A stretch of 64,000 bases of DNA. Source: CAIYOL01 sp964494805. Lineage in GTDB: Bacteria > Planctomycetota > Phycisphaerae > Sedimentisphaerales > Anaerobacaceae. Position numbers and translations under genes: made by a program. How positions within the stretch are numbered: the stretch's first letter is position 1; every line of letters starts with the position of its first letter. Under the pieces are notes generated by a model, which was not told the origin of the DNA, made no database searches, and worked only from the letters and a program-made list of their open reading frames with translations. The DNA is taken from contig CAZBST010000001.1 of assembly GCA_964494805.1 (NCBI GenBank), forward strand, positions 248,001 to 312,000. The letters are read 5' to 3'. Shown in pieces: positions 26,213 to 34,472 of this stretch.

Positions 26213-27478
26213 TCAAATCGCAGGTGTTGGGATATTTTCCCACGCAGTTGATTTTTTAACTTTTGTTATTTTTATAATTTGTCCAGTCCTCGTATCAAGG
26301 TCTATTGCCTCTATTGGTATGCGTATATTATCGAACGCAAATAATTGTTTTCCGAATATATGGTTTGTAGTCTTATGCTCGACCTCAACGATGATTACGC
26401 GCCTGTAGGGACAGGTTTTGCAGTCCAGATTGGGGTCATCAATTCCCATCGGGCAGTGATGACGTCTGGCAAGTAAGGGGTCAACATTGTGCATTTTCGC
26501 CATATGCAGTGCTGGCGAGGCTCTCAAATGGCCGAACGGATGCAGCACCCATTCGGTTATCATCGCAATACTGTGGTGCTTTTTGTACAAGTGGAAATTG
26601 TCGCCTGTATCGGCAATCATACCCTGCATAATGTAGTCGCCTGGCATAACATAACCAAGATAATCTTTTTTGCCCCGCAGGCCGGTATCGCTGCCCATAA
26701 TTCCATTCAGCACATTCGCATCTAAATGATTGTCTTCGGGCAGAATTGATACCAGCGTGAGATTGCCTTTCGATTTGAGAGCAAGTGATTGCAGTGTAAC
26801 TGCGCGTAAAATGAAACCGACGCCCATAACAATAATTATGATAAGTGCCGGAATTACAACATATCTGGCTGATGTGTTTGGAACAAATCTTCGAATAAAT
26901 TTGAATCGTTTTTCGATAAATTGCGGCACGAACATTCCTGTATTTTGCAGATAATTGCCATAGCTTCCGCCGTATTGTGTCTGCATCCGTTTCTCTTCGT
27001 CCTTGGCGAGAAAATAATATAAAATAAACATTATCGACAGGCTTGTCAGCACTATAAACCTCGGCCATAAAATGCACATACCGATGCCCCACAGGCTCAG
27101 CGAAGAATACTGGGGATGGCGAATATATTTGTACAGCCCTTTGCTGGCAACGCCCCATTTGAATATCTTGCAGCCATATACCTGTACGGCGCAAATAATG
27201 AACGACATCATCCCTATAACGAAAAAGACCGAACCGAGAACGCGAATGACTTTGAGGAATAATGTCGGCGGCAAAATCATATGAGGCAGGAAAAAACCGG
27301 TTAACCAGCTCGTGGCCGCGAATTTGTCAAGCCATGCAAAAACAGGATTAAACACCGAATAAAAAAAGAACGCAAACGGGCTTATCATAATCAGTACTTC
27401 GAATGCCATTATAAAAAAGAAAACGATACCGCTCGCCGCTGCAAAACTCTTGCCCCAATTTTTTGATTTTGTGTTCAT
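26213..27478 (-). CDS. Isoprenylcysteine methyltransferase-like membrane protein with extra C-terminal domain
   Basis: A protein of 421 residues with five or more hydrophobic segments. The motif GLYKYIRHPQYSSL (about 115-128) is the SAM-binding signature of the ICMT/PEMT-like membrane methyltransferase class. After a last membrane segment (near 205-225) comes a soluble domain with a His/Cys-rich stretch RRHHCPMGIDDP followed by DCKTCPYRR. I do not recognise this tail. Its position in the arsenic operon suggests a role in arsenic or thiol methylation or in lipid change, but no substrate can be assigned. Confidence 0.75.
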   Translation of the reverse strand: MNTKSKNWGKSFAAASGIVFFFIMAFEVLIMISPFAFFFYSVFNPVFAWLDKFAATSWLTGFFLPHMILPPTLFLKVIRVLGSVFFVIGMMSFIICAVQVYGCKIFKWGVASKGLYKYIRHPQYSSLSLWGIGMCILWPRFIVLTSLSIMFILYYFLAKDEEKRMQTQYGGSYGNYLQNTGMFVPQFIEKRFKFIRRFVPNTSARYVVIPALIIIIVMGVGFILRAVTLQSLALKSKGNLTLVSILPEDNHLDANVLNGIMGSDTGLRGKKDYLGYVMPGDYIMQGMIADTGDNFHLYKKHHSIAMITEWVLHPFGHLRASPALHMAKMHNVDPLLARRHHCPMGIDDPNLDCKTCPYRRVIIVEVEHKTTNHIFGKQLFAFDNIRIPIEAIDLDTRTGQIIKITKVKKSTAWENIPTPAI

Positions 27479-27496
27479 TTCTGTGCCTTTCCTGAA

Positions 27497-27976
27497 TTAC
27501 TTCCGCCCGTTATAAAATCTGTCATCAGCGGGTGAAATTTTATTTCGTAAGTTCTGCATCCATCCGCATTTTGAGTCTTCGAAACAGTCGAATTCGGGAA
27601 TATATGGTTTTATATCCAGCAGAGGCGTACCGTCGAGGACATCAATATCGGCGACATAAAGTTTATTGCTGGCTATTCGCAAAAGCCGGACCGGGGACAT
27701 CCCTATCGGATTAGGACGACAGGGCGCTCGCGTGGAGAACAATCCACGTTCAGAATTGTCCCTAAATGGCTTTACAATCAGCTTTGTTGCACTCACCCGG
27801 TCAAACCAGTAAATCAGCCATATTCTTTCGAAGCCATTTAAATCTTTCAGCCCATCGGCAAATTGCGGCTGGACCTCGACTATTCCCTCAGCGCCGTCTG
27901 CAAAGACCGGCTGTATCGGCATCCCTTCGGGCGCCTTGAAAGGTGAGTGGATTGTTCCTATTGGTTTTACTTCCAT
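27497..27976 (-). CDS. TrmO/TsaA-family (UPF0066) tRNA methyltransferase-like protein
   Basis: A product of 159 residues with the family motifs IGTIHSPFK at the start, FERIWLIYWFDR and STRAPCRPNPIGMSPV. E. coli TrmO methylates t6A37 of tRNA-Thr with SAM. ATG at 27976 was chosen, with GGGGAT ahead; a much longer in-frame extension reads through the permease gene and is not real. It starts 5 bases after the ArsP-like gene. Archaeal and bacterial single-domain members often sit beside metal genes, so tRNA may not be the only target. Confidence 0.88.
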   Translation of the reverse strand: MEVKPIGTIHSPFKAPEGMPIQPVFADGAEGIVEVQPQFADGLKDLNGFERIWLIYWFDRVSATKLIVKPFRDNSERGLFSTRAPCRPNPIGMSPVRLLRIASNKLYVADIDVLDGTPLLDIKPYIPEFDCFEDSKCGWMQNLRNKISPADDRFYNGRK

Positions 27977-27981
27977 AATTT

Positions 27982-29157
27982 CTATCCCCAAAAGTTTCCG
28001 AACATCATCCCGCAAATCGTCGCCATTACAATCACAAGTAAAATAAAGACGATCGTTTTCTGTGTCCCCATAACCGAACGTATCACCAGCATACTCGGCA
28101 GAGATAGTGCGGGCCCGGCAAGCAGTAGTGCAAGAGCAGGTCCTTTGCCCATACCCGCGGAAACAAGCCCCTGGACTATCGGCACCTCGGTTAGCGTTGC
28201 AAAATACATAAACGCCCCCGCAACGGAGGCAAATAGATTCGCCCGCAGCGAATTTCCGCCGACTGCCGCCGAAACCCATTTTGAAGGTATCACGCCTTCG
28301 CCTTTAGGCGTACCCAGCAAAAAGCCCGCGACAAGAACACCTGCCAGGAGTAACGGCAGAATCTGTTTTGCAAACCCCCACGTTGCGCCCGTCCACTCCG
28401 CCAAATCACCTTTGCTGAACCAAAGAAAAAGAAACAATACCAACCCTGCAAGGAAAACTGCGGTAATAATCCACTTCGCCGAATAAACTGCAGCCCACAC
28501 CCCGGCAGATTCAATCGGCTTTGCCCAGTTCGCAAAGACGAGGACGCCGACCATTGAACCGAAATACAAAATATTCTGCCATAATGGTCTTGCCTTAGCA
28601 TCGCCGTTAAAAGCTGTTGTGTTCTCTGCCTTTTGAACTTCTTCTTTTCGATATATTAAATGCATCAATAGCCCGATTATTACGCTGAATACAATTGCCC
28701 CGATAGCCCTTGCTGCGCCGAGCTCAAAGCCGAGCACCCTGGCCGTCAGGATAATTGCTAAAACGTTTATCGCCGGCCCCGAATATAAAAACGCGCTTGC
28801 AGGCCCCAGCCCTGCCCCCATCTTATAAATTCCTGCAAATAATGGCAGCACCGTACACGAGCAGACGGCCAGAACTGTCCCTGATATGCTTGCAACGCTG
28901 TATGCCAATACTTTGTTGGCCTTGGCACCGAGGTACTTCATAACCGATGCCTGACTTACAAAAACCGAAATTGCTCCCGCTATGAAAAACGCAGGCACAA
29001 GGCACAAAAGCACATGTTCTTGCGCATACCACTTAACAAGCAATAAAGACTGTATTATGGCATTATCAAATCGTCCGGCCCCGACAGGCAGAAAATAAAA
29101 AATCAGAAAGACCGCGACGATTAAAACTAATTTCCTGCTTTCAGTTTTTATGCTCAT
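27982..29157 (-). CDS. ArsP/DUF318-type permease
   Basis: A membrane protein of 391 residues with about eight to ten hydrophobic segments. It carries the family segments AVCSCTVLPLFAGIYK and FLYSGPAINVLAII, and the repeat-like FATLTEVPIVQGLV with AGPALSLPSM in the second half. ArsP relatives export trivalent organoarsenicals; together with arsM in the operon this is a sensible role. It begins 1 base from the arsR stop. Confidence 0.88.
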   Translation of the reverse strand: MSIKTESRKLVLIVAVFLIFYFLPVGAGRFDNAIIQSLLLVKWYAQEHVLLCLVPAFFIAGAISVFVSQASVMKYLGAKANKVLAYSVASISGTVLAVCSCTVLPLFAGIYKMGAGLGPASAFLYSGPAINVLAIILTARVLGFELGAARAIGAIVFSVIIGLLMHLIYRKEEVQKAENTTAFNGDAKARPLWQNILYFGSMVGVLVFANWAKPIESAGVWAAVYSAKWIITAVFLAGLVLFLFLWFSKGDLAEWTGATWGFAKQILPLLLAGVLVAGFLLGTPKGEGVIPSKWVSAAVGGNSLRANLFASVAGAFMYFATLTEVPIVQGLVSAGMGKGPALALLLAGPALSLPSMLVIRSVMGTQKTIVFILLVIVMATICGMMFGNFWG

Positions 29158-29158
29158 A

Positions 29159-29488
29159 TCAGATGGTTCTCAGGAACTTTTCATTTTCTTTCGCCTGCTG
29201 TTTCAAACAGACCGTTATGCACGAAAAACAATCGAGAATGCAGGGATATTTGAGCTTATATATCACCCGAAGCCCTTCCTTCCTGTATTCAAGCACGCCT
29301 GCTGAAACCATCACCGAAAGATGACGGGAGACGTTTGACCGCTCTGAGCCGATATGCTCGGCGATATCGCAAACGCATTGCTCGCCGTCTTTTAGAAAAT
29401 CCACAATGGCAATTCGTAACGGATGGGCTATGGCCGCTGCAATTTCCGCCTGTTTTGCGAATAGTAACTGTTTTTTCCTGTTCGGCAT
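29159..29488 (-). CDS. arsR: ArsR-family metalloregulator
   Basis: A winged-helix repressor of 109 residues, first gene of the operon. The arsenite-sensing motif QCVCDIAEHIG with two Cys lies in helix 3, and the recognition helix is SERSNVSRHLSVM. Extra cysteines near the C-terminus (CILDCFSCITVC) may add ligands. It should repress the operon until As(III) or Sb(III) binds. A palindrome immediately upstream (29501-29534) is the likely operator. Confidence 0.93.
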   Translation of the reverse strand: MPNRKKQLLFAKQAEIAAAIAHPLRIAIVDFLKDGEQCVCDIAEHIGSERSNVSRHLSVMVSAGVLEYRKEGLRVIYKLKYPCILDCFSCITVCLKQQAKENEKFLRTI

Positions 29489-29500
29489 TTTATCTCCAAT

Positions 29501-29534
29501 TGTTACTATGTGATTATATACTCACACAATAACA
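29501..29534 (-). promoter_or_regulatory. Candidate ArsR operator
   Basis: The arms TGTTACTATGTGA (29501-29513) and TCACACAATAACA (29522-29534) match as an inverted repeat at 11 of 13 positions around an 8-base centre, 12 bases before the arsR start. Confidence 0.7.
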
Positions 29535-29674
29535 GACTGTTCGGACAAAGTCAAACATCCCAGTGAGATTTTTTAAATATCGCCTGCAGCTTGAAACAAA
29601 AGTTAAATAACGTTATAATCCCGCATCAATAATTTTTTAAGTAAAATGTGCTATAGCTAATAAAGGACATACTT

Positions 29675-29824
29675 ATGGAGAGCCATCGCAGGAGCAGAAT
29701 TAAAAAATTACGCAAGAGCGGCTTTAGGGCCCGGATGCGAACCAGCAAAGGCCGCAAAACAATCAGCAATAAACGCCGGGCAGGACGCTCGGTGAATGTC
29801 AGAAGTCTTTTCAGAAATAGGTAG
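29675..29824 (+). CDS. rpmH: Ribosomal protein bL34
   Basis: A very basic protein of 49 residues, MESHRRSRIKKLRKSGFRAR and so on, with the bL34 core GFRARMRTSKGRK followed by a basic RRAGR segment. It lacks the common N-terminal MKRTYQPS, as some planctomycete homologs seem to, and has an extra basic tail. AAAGGA lies ahead of the ATG. It is a large-subunit protein that binds 23S rRNA. The usual neighbour rnpA is absent. Confidence 0.75.
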   Translation: MESHRRSRIKKLRKSGFRARMRTSKGRKTISNKRRAGRSVNVRSLFRNR

Positions 29825-29828
29825 AACC

Positions 29829-29857
29829 GATCCGGCTACGGCGTGCTTCGCCGTGGC
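29829..29857 (+). repeat. REP-like hairpin element, copy 1
   Basis: The unit can fold as CTACGGCG / CGCCGTGG with a 5-base loop. A copy matching at 25 of 29 bases lies at 31791-31819. Confidence 0.55.
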
Positions 29858-29939
29858 AAGTTAACCACGCTGGCAGTATAAAATCTTACTGAAATTACCT
29901 ACCGCGTGCATCGGCTCAGCCCGGTCGAAGTTACAAGTC

Positions 29940-29968
29940 TTGAAAAAATAATAAGAAAATGTTAGTAT
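29940..29968 (+). promoter_or_regulatory. Candidate promoter of the YgiQ gene
   Basis: TTGAAA, 17 bases and TAGTAT, with the ATG only 9 bases past the -10 box. No ribosome-binding site is visible. Confidence 0.5.
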
Positions 29969-29977
29969 GCGCTGAAA

Positions 29978-31840
29978 ATGGGTATTAATAGTTCAAATCC
30001 TTTTCTTCCAATTACCCCCGAAGAGATGCGTCAGCGAGGATGGAAACAGGCAGATATTATTCTTGTTACCGCTGATGCTTACGTTGACCATCCCTCTTTC
30101 GGAGTTGCACTGATAAGCAGGTGGTTAGAGAAGCTGGGTTACAAAGTAGCAATACTTGCCCAGCCCGACTGGCGAAGTGCAGATGCCTTTCGGAGTTTGG
30201 GGCCGCCGAGATTATTTTGGGGTATTACCTCCGGTGCTATAGATTCGCAGTTTAATGACTATGCTTCGATGGGGCATCGGCGGAAAAGAGATGTGTATAG
30301 TCCCGGCGGCCGTTTGGGCCTTCGTCCAAGGAGGCCTCTGCTTGTTTATTCAGCCCGTGTGCGCGAGGCATTTAAAGGAATTCCCTTAGTTTTAGGTGGT
30401 CTCGAAGCCAGCTTACGGCGATTGGTGCATTACGACTATATTGAAAACAAACTCAAGAGGTCTGTCTTAATCGACGCTAAAGCTGATTTGCTTATCCACG
30501 GGATGGGAGAAAGAGCGATTAAGGAAATAGCAGAACGGTTAAGTGAAGGCTGGTCTATCGATGACCTGACCGATATCCCCGGTGTTGCATATCCGGTCAA
30601 GCGAGGAATGAAAATGCCAGGCAATGCCATTCGCCTGCCGTCATTATCACAGCAGGAGGCCGACCATAGTTTAGTTATGTCCTGCCGGAAATTATATCAG
30701 GCGCAGGCACATCCGAAAGGACTTCCTGTAATTCAGGACCAGGAGCCCGGAGAGATTGTCGTGATGCCGCCGGCTGAACCATTGAGCACGTTCGAGATGG
30801 ACGAGCTGTATGATGCGCCTTTTGCACGGAGGTGGCATCCGCATTATGACAAAGCCGGCGGCGTGCCGGCACTTGAACCAATACAATTCTCGATAACAGC
30901 GCATCGAGGATGTTTCGGTGGCTGCTCATTCTGCGCTCTCTATTTTCATCAGGGGAAATATATCAGTTCCCGTTCCATTGAAAGCTTATTGTCAGAGGCG
31001 GACTGTCTGACAAAACACGAGCAGTTCCGCGGCACTATCAGCGATATAGGCGGTCCGACGGCCAATATGTATGGTATGAAATGCGAGCAGGGTAATGACT
31101 GCCGAAGGGTGAGCTGTCTTGTCCCTTCGGTATGCAAACATCTTAAAGCAGATGCCGGCCAACTGATAAAAATGATGGAATCTTTTCTAAAATGGCGGGA
31201 GAGTCAGTCTTCTCGAATAAATGTATATATTGCTTCAGGCATCCGTCACGATTTGGCGCTTCAAAACAAGGAATACATCGACTTGCTGGTCCGGCATTTT
31301 GTGGGCGGCCATCTTAAGGTTGCTCCAGAACATTATTGTCCTGAAGTGCTTGAGCTGATGGGCAAGCCTCCATTTGAGCTTTTTGAGGAATTTGAGACGT
31401 ATTTTAAGGAGGTATCCAGTCAGGCAGGCAAAGAGCAGTACCTTGTGCCGTATTTTATAAGCTCGCATCCGGGTTGCACCACCGATGATGCGTTGAAACT
31501 GACCGAGTACTTAATCTCACATTCCTGGTGCCCCCGTCAGGTGCAGGACTTCAGCCCGATACCTTTGACCACCTCGACGGCGATGTATGTGTCCGGTATC
31601 GACACCAAGGGCAAAAAAATCTTTATCCCCAAAGGGCACAAGGAAAAGATGCTTCAGGCGGTGTTGTTACAATACTGTGAAAGTAAAAATAAAAGAATAG
31701 TAACCAGTTTTCTTCGACGCCGGGGCCGAACCGACTTAATCAGTAGGATTAATCATCTGCAAAGGCAAAGAAGACGTTCTGAATCCGGCCGACCCGGCTA
31801 TGGCGTGCTCCACCGTGGCGGGAAAGAGTACGAATTTTGA
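29978..31840 (+). CDS. YgiQ family radical SAM protein
   Basis: A product of 620 residues. It has the N-terminal family region ADIILVTADAYVDHPSFG, the radical SAM cluster motif CFGGCSFC (near 311) and a C-terminal region with the segments VAPEHYCPEVLELMGKP and VQDFSPIPLTTSTAMY. It is a 4Fe-4S enzyme of unsettled function. The last ten codons (PGYGVLHRGG) coincide with a REP-like repeat also found at 29829, so the C-terminus may have been extended by repeat insertion. The following mltA gene lies about 100 bases downstream. Confidence 0.9.
   Translation: MGINSSNPFLPITPEEMRQRGWKQADIILVTADAYVDHPSFGVALISRWLEKLGYKVAILAQPDWRSADAFRSLGPPRLFWGITSGAIDSQFNDYASMGHRRKRDVYSPGGRLGLRPRRPLLVYSARVREAFKGIPLVLGGLEASLRRLVHYDYIENKLKRSVLIDAKADLLIHGMGERAIKEIAERLSEGWSIDDLTDIPGVAYPVKRGMKMPGNAIRLPSLSQQEADHSLVMSCRKLYQAQAHPKGLPVIQDQEPGEIVVMPPAEPLSTFEMDELYDAPFARRWHPHYDKAGGVPALEPIQFSITAHRGCFGGCSFCALYFHQGKYISSRSIESLLSEADCLTKHEQFRGTISDIGGPTANMYGMKCEQGNDCRRVSCLVPSVCKHLKADAGQLIKMMESFLKWRESQSSRINVYIASGIRHDLALQNKEYIDLLVRHFVGGHLKVAPEHYCPEVLELMGKPPFELFEEFETYFKEVSSQAGKEQYLVPYFISSHPGCTTDDALKLTEYLISHSWCPRQVQDFSPIPLTTSTAMYVSGIDTKGKKIFIPKGHKEKMLQAVLLQYCESKNKRIVTSFLRRRGRTDLISRINHLQRQRRRSESGRPGYGVLHRGGKEYEF
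31791..31819 (+). repeat. REP-like element, copy 2, inside the ygiQ-like gene
   Basis: This is the partner of 29829-29857, with four substitutions. It supplies codons for the C-terminus of the radical SAM protein. Confidence 0.5.
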
Positions 31841-31937
31841 AAAGATTTGGAAAACTTGCTCAAATTCGGTTAATATGGTCGAATATAAATGTTCGGGAAG
31901 AAATTATATCGTGTTAAGGTATTTGGAGTCTAAGACT

Positions 31938-33122
31938 ATGAAAGCCAAGGCATTACTTTATTTACTGCTGTCAACGGCGACAATCATAATTGGGTGCAAA
32001 GCCCCGTTGAAGGTGGTTAAGCCGCCATACGATAAACCCCTGCCGCCGGGCCGGCCTGCGCTGCGTAAACTCACAAATCCGTTGGAGATACCCGATTTTA
32101 CTCTGGCTTGTTTTGATGTTGAGGGTTTAAAGCCGGCAGTGGAAAGGAGCCTGAACTACCTCAGCAAGCCCTCGAGTAAAAAGTTTTTCCCAGTCAGTGG
32201 TATAGACCATCAAATGGCAGTGGACAGCGTGAAGGAGTTCTCGGTGCTGCTGGATTCGGGTTTGGGCGGTTCAGAATTGAACGCCGCTATAATGAGCATA
32301 TTCGATGTTTATATGTCGGTAGGCTGCGATGACAACGGCACGGTGTTGTTCACCGGTTATTATACGCCGATTTTTGAAGGGTCGCTCGAGCCCAGCGACC
32401 GTTTCAAATATCCTTTATGTAAGCAGCCGGACAACTTAGTAAAAGACCCTAACGGCAAAGTGCTCGGGCGACGTATGGCCGACGGCAGTATTATACCATA
32501 CCCCCCGCGAGCTGTTATTGAAGATGCGATGATGCTTAGAGGCAAAGAATTGATATGGCTTAGTGACCCATTCGAAGCATACATAGCACACATACAGGGT
32601 TCCGCCAAGATAAGACTGCCGGATGGTAATTTGGTGACGGTAGGTTATGTTGCACATAACGGCCACGAATACAGGAGTATATCGCAAGCTCTGGTGAGAG
32701 ACGGCAAAATATCCGGCTCGCAACTGAGTCTGGCCGCAATTATAAAGTACTTCAAGGAGCACCCTGACGAGGTCTCGTTCTATACCCGCTTGAATCCGAG
32801 ATACATTTTTTTCAGCAGGCAGGAAGGAGACCCTCGCGGCAGTTTGAACGAGCCGGTAACGCCGATGAGAACTATCGCTACGGACAAATCAATCTTTCCT
32901 CGCGGCTGTTTGACCTTCATATCTACTACGTTGCCCAGAGAAGAGGGCGGCAATGTTGTTCTGCGACCTTTCGCCGGTTTTATGCTTGACCAGGATACAG
33001 GCGGTGCAATCCGCGCACCCGGGCGCTGCGACGTTTATATCGGTGTGGGAGATACAGCCGGCAAGCTTGCAGGACAAACCTACCGGGAAGGAAAGCTGTA
33101 TTATCTGTTTTTGAGGCAGTAA
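31938..33122 (+). CDS. mltA: MltA-type membrane-bound lytic murein transglycosylase
   Basis: A predicted lipoprotein of 394 residues (lipobox TIIIGC, Cys near 20). The MltA beta-domain segment FTGYYTPIFEGS lies near 137-148. The C-terminal 3D domain holds the catalytic-type Asp in FMLDQDTGGAIRAPGRCDVY. It cleaves peptidoglycan glycan strands to 1,6-anhydro ends. TTGGAG 9 bases ahead fixes the ATG at 31938; the longer in-frame extension overlaps ygiQ and is not real. Confidence 0.92.
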   Translation: MKAKALLYLLLSTATIIIGCKAPLKVVKPPYDKPLPPGRPALRKLTNPLEIPDFTLACFDVEGLKPAVERSLNYLSKPSSKKFFPVSGIDHQMAVDSVKEFSVLLDSGLGGSELNAAIMSIFDVYMSVGCDDNGTVLFTGYYTPIFEGSLEPSDRFKYPLCKQPDNLVKDPNGKVLGRRMADGSIIPYPPRAVIEDAMMLRGKELIWLSDPFEAYIAHIQGSAKIRLPDGNLVTVGYVAHNGHEYRSISQALVRDGKISGSQLSLAAIIKYFKEHPDEVSFYTRLNPRYIFFSRQEGDPRGSLNEPVTPMRTIATDKSIFPRGCLTFISTTLPREEGGNVVLRPFAGFMLDQDTGGAIRAPGRCDVYIGVGDTAGKLAGQTYREGKLYYLFLRQ

Positions 33123-33175
33123 GCATCTAATTCTAAAAAATATAGAGAAGGCGATGTACAAAAGGCGCGTCGTAA

Positions 33176-33862
33176 ATGGCTGAAAAGCTCAAGATAAGAA
33201 GGGTTGCTTTCTATATAATGGCTTTGGCGTGCCTTGCTGCAATAGCTTATATAGGACACGGCTGGTTTTACGGGGCCGCTACTATACGCGAGCTTTTAAC
33301 CGAGAACAAACAGCTCAAAAAAGCGATAACCAACCTTACGCTCGAAGACCAAATCGGTTATGCAAAAGTAATTTCCCAGGAAAATCGTGAGGGGAACCTA
33401 TTCACAAATGTCCGATTCGTTGAAACCGCCAGAGACGACAAGTTGAAAAAAGTGCTTGAGAAGAGTTGCACAGTCGAGGGCGACATAGTTCATTTTGATG
33501 CATTAATCGTGAAATTCGGCGACAAAATGGTAATGGATGGAAAACAGAAGGCATTATACATATGGCGGAGGGTATATGGCGAAAATACTGCTCCGGAAAA
33601 TGGCCTAACAATAGAAGAGCCGGGCAAAGAACCTCAAAGATACAAAGACCTGCTGAAGCTGCTGCCGACAAAGGAAGCCGATTTGTTCTGGACGAATATA
33701 TGGGAACTGGCGAACAATCCGGACCAGCTAAAGGAATACGATATCAAAGCTGTTTACGGCAACGTCATATACTCCAGAATGAGGAAGGGGCTTGTCTACA
33801 TTTTTAAAATAAGCCCGACCGGACAGCTATACCCGGAAACTGTGCCGGATATGTACAAATAG
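33176..33862 (+). CDS. Hypothetical protein with one N-terminal membrane segment
   Basis: A product of 228 residues with a membrane helix at about 10-30 and a soluble remainder rich in charged residues. It has a coiled-coil-like start (IRELLTENKQLKKAI) and no recognised domain. It follows mltA by 53 bases and may be cotranscribed. An envelope role is likely by context only. Confidence 0.65.
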   Translation: MAEKLKIRRVAFYIMALACLAAIAYIGHGWFYGAATIRELLTENKQLKKAITNLTLEDQIGYAKVISQENREGNLFTNVRFVETARDDKLKKVLEKSCTVEGDIVHFDALIVKFGDKMVMDGKQKALYIWRRVYGENTAPENGLTIEEPGKEPQRYKDLLKLLPTKEADLFWTNIWELANNPDQLKEYDIKAVYGNVIYSRMRKGLVYIFKISPTGQLYPETVPDMYK

Positions 33863-33920
33863 CAATAAAAGCCGATTGGCTTAGAAATCCCGAATCCGCT
33901 TTATTCACTCTTTGTTGTGG

Positions 33921-34190
33921 TCAGTTAGCTAATGTCAGTGCGAAGCCATTTGCGGTGTTAGGGTATCTTGGCTCGTGAGGCTCCGGCTTTTTGAACAAAA
34001 TTCTTTCAGCCATCGCAGTGCTCACATCGACTATAAAAGCTTCGCCGTTAGAACCTTTTAATATTGCCTTTGCGCCGGAAGGGACGGCAAAACCTATGCC
34101 GGAACCGCCATAGCCTCCTGCACCAGTAACGAGCATAACGACTATGCCAAGCAATAAACCGATAACAGCAGATTTTAAGTCAAACTTCAT
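33921..34190 (-). CDS. Small membrane or exported hypothetical protein
   Basis: A protein of 89 residues with a hydrophobic helix at about 6-25 followed by a Gly-rich turn (GAGGYGGSGIG) and a short domain with the segment AILKGSNGEAFIVD. AAGGAGGT 8 bases ahead of the ATG at 34190 fixes the start; the longer frame is unlikely. The family is not recognised. Confidence 0.65.
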   Translation of the reverse strand: MKFDLKSAVIGLLLGIVVMLVTGAGGYGGSGIGFAVPSGAKAILKGSNGEAFIVDVSTAMAERILFKKPEPHEPRYPNTANGFALTLAN

Positions 34191-34410
34191 GATGTTTACC
34201 TCCTTAAATCCTGATAGTTTGTAGATTTTCATATCCATCAACTACACGCGTAACGCATAAATAGCTTCTAAACCGGCTTCATATATAATTGACGCATAAA
34301 TATACGAATTAATTTCATAAAAAATGCGGCAGAGGTAAAAAAATGCAGATGTGCCGTTTTGCTTCCTCTGGTCCGCCTTCAGCCTCTCGGCCAAATCATA
34401 TTACGGATTC

Positions 34411-34439
34411 TTTACAACAGCCGTTATTTCGTTTAAAAT
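34411..34439 (+). promoter_or_regulatory. Candidate promoter of the sugar ABC operon
   Basis: TTTACA (34411-34416), 17 bases and TAAAAT (34434-34439) lie 33 bases before the GTG start. Confidence 0.55.
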
Positions 34440-34472
34440 TCGTTCAACTTGTCTAAGCAATGAACCAAAACC

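Noticed and set aside
27977..28279. N-terminal extension of the TrmO-like gene by about 100 codons
   Set aside because: It reads through the end of the ArsP-like gene in another frame and lacks family similarity; a ribosome-binding site supports ATG 27976.
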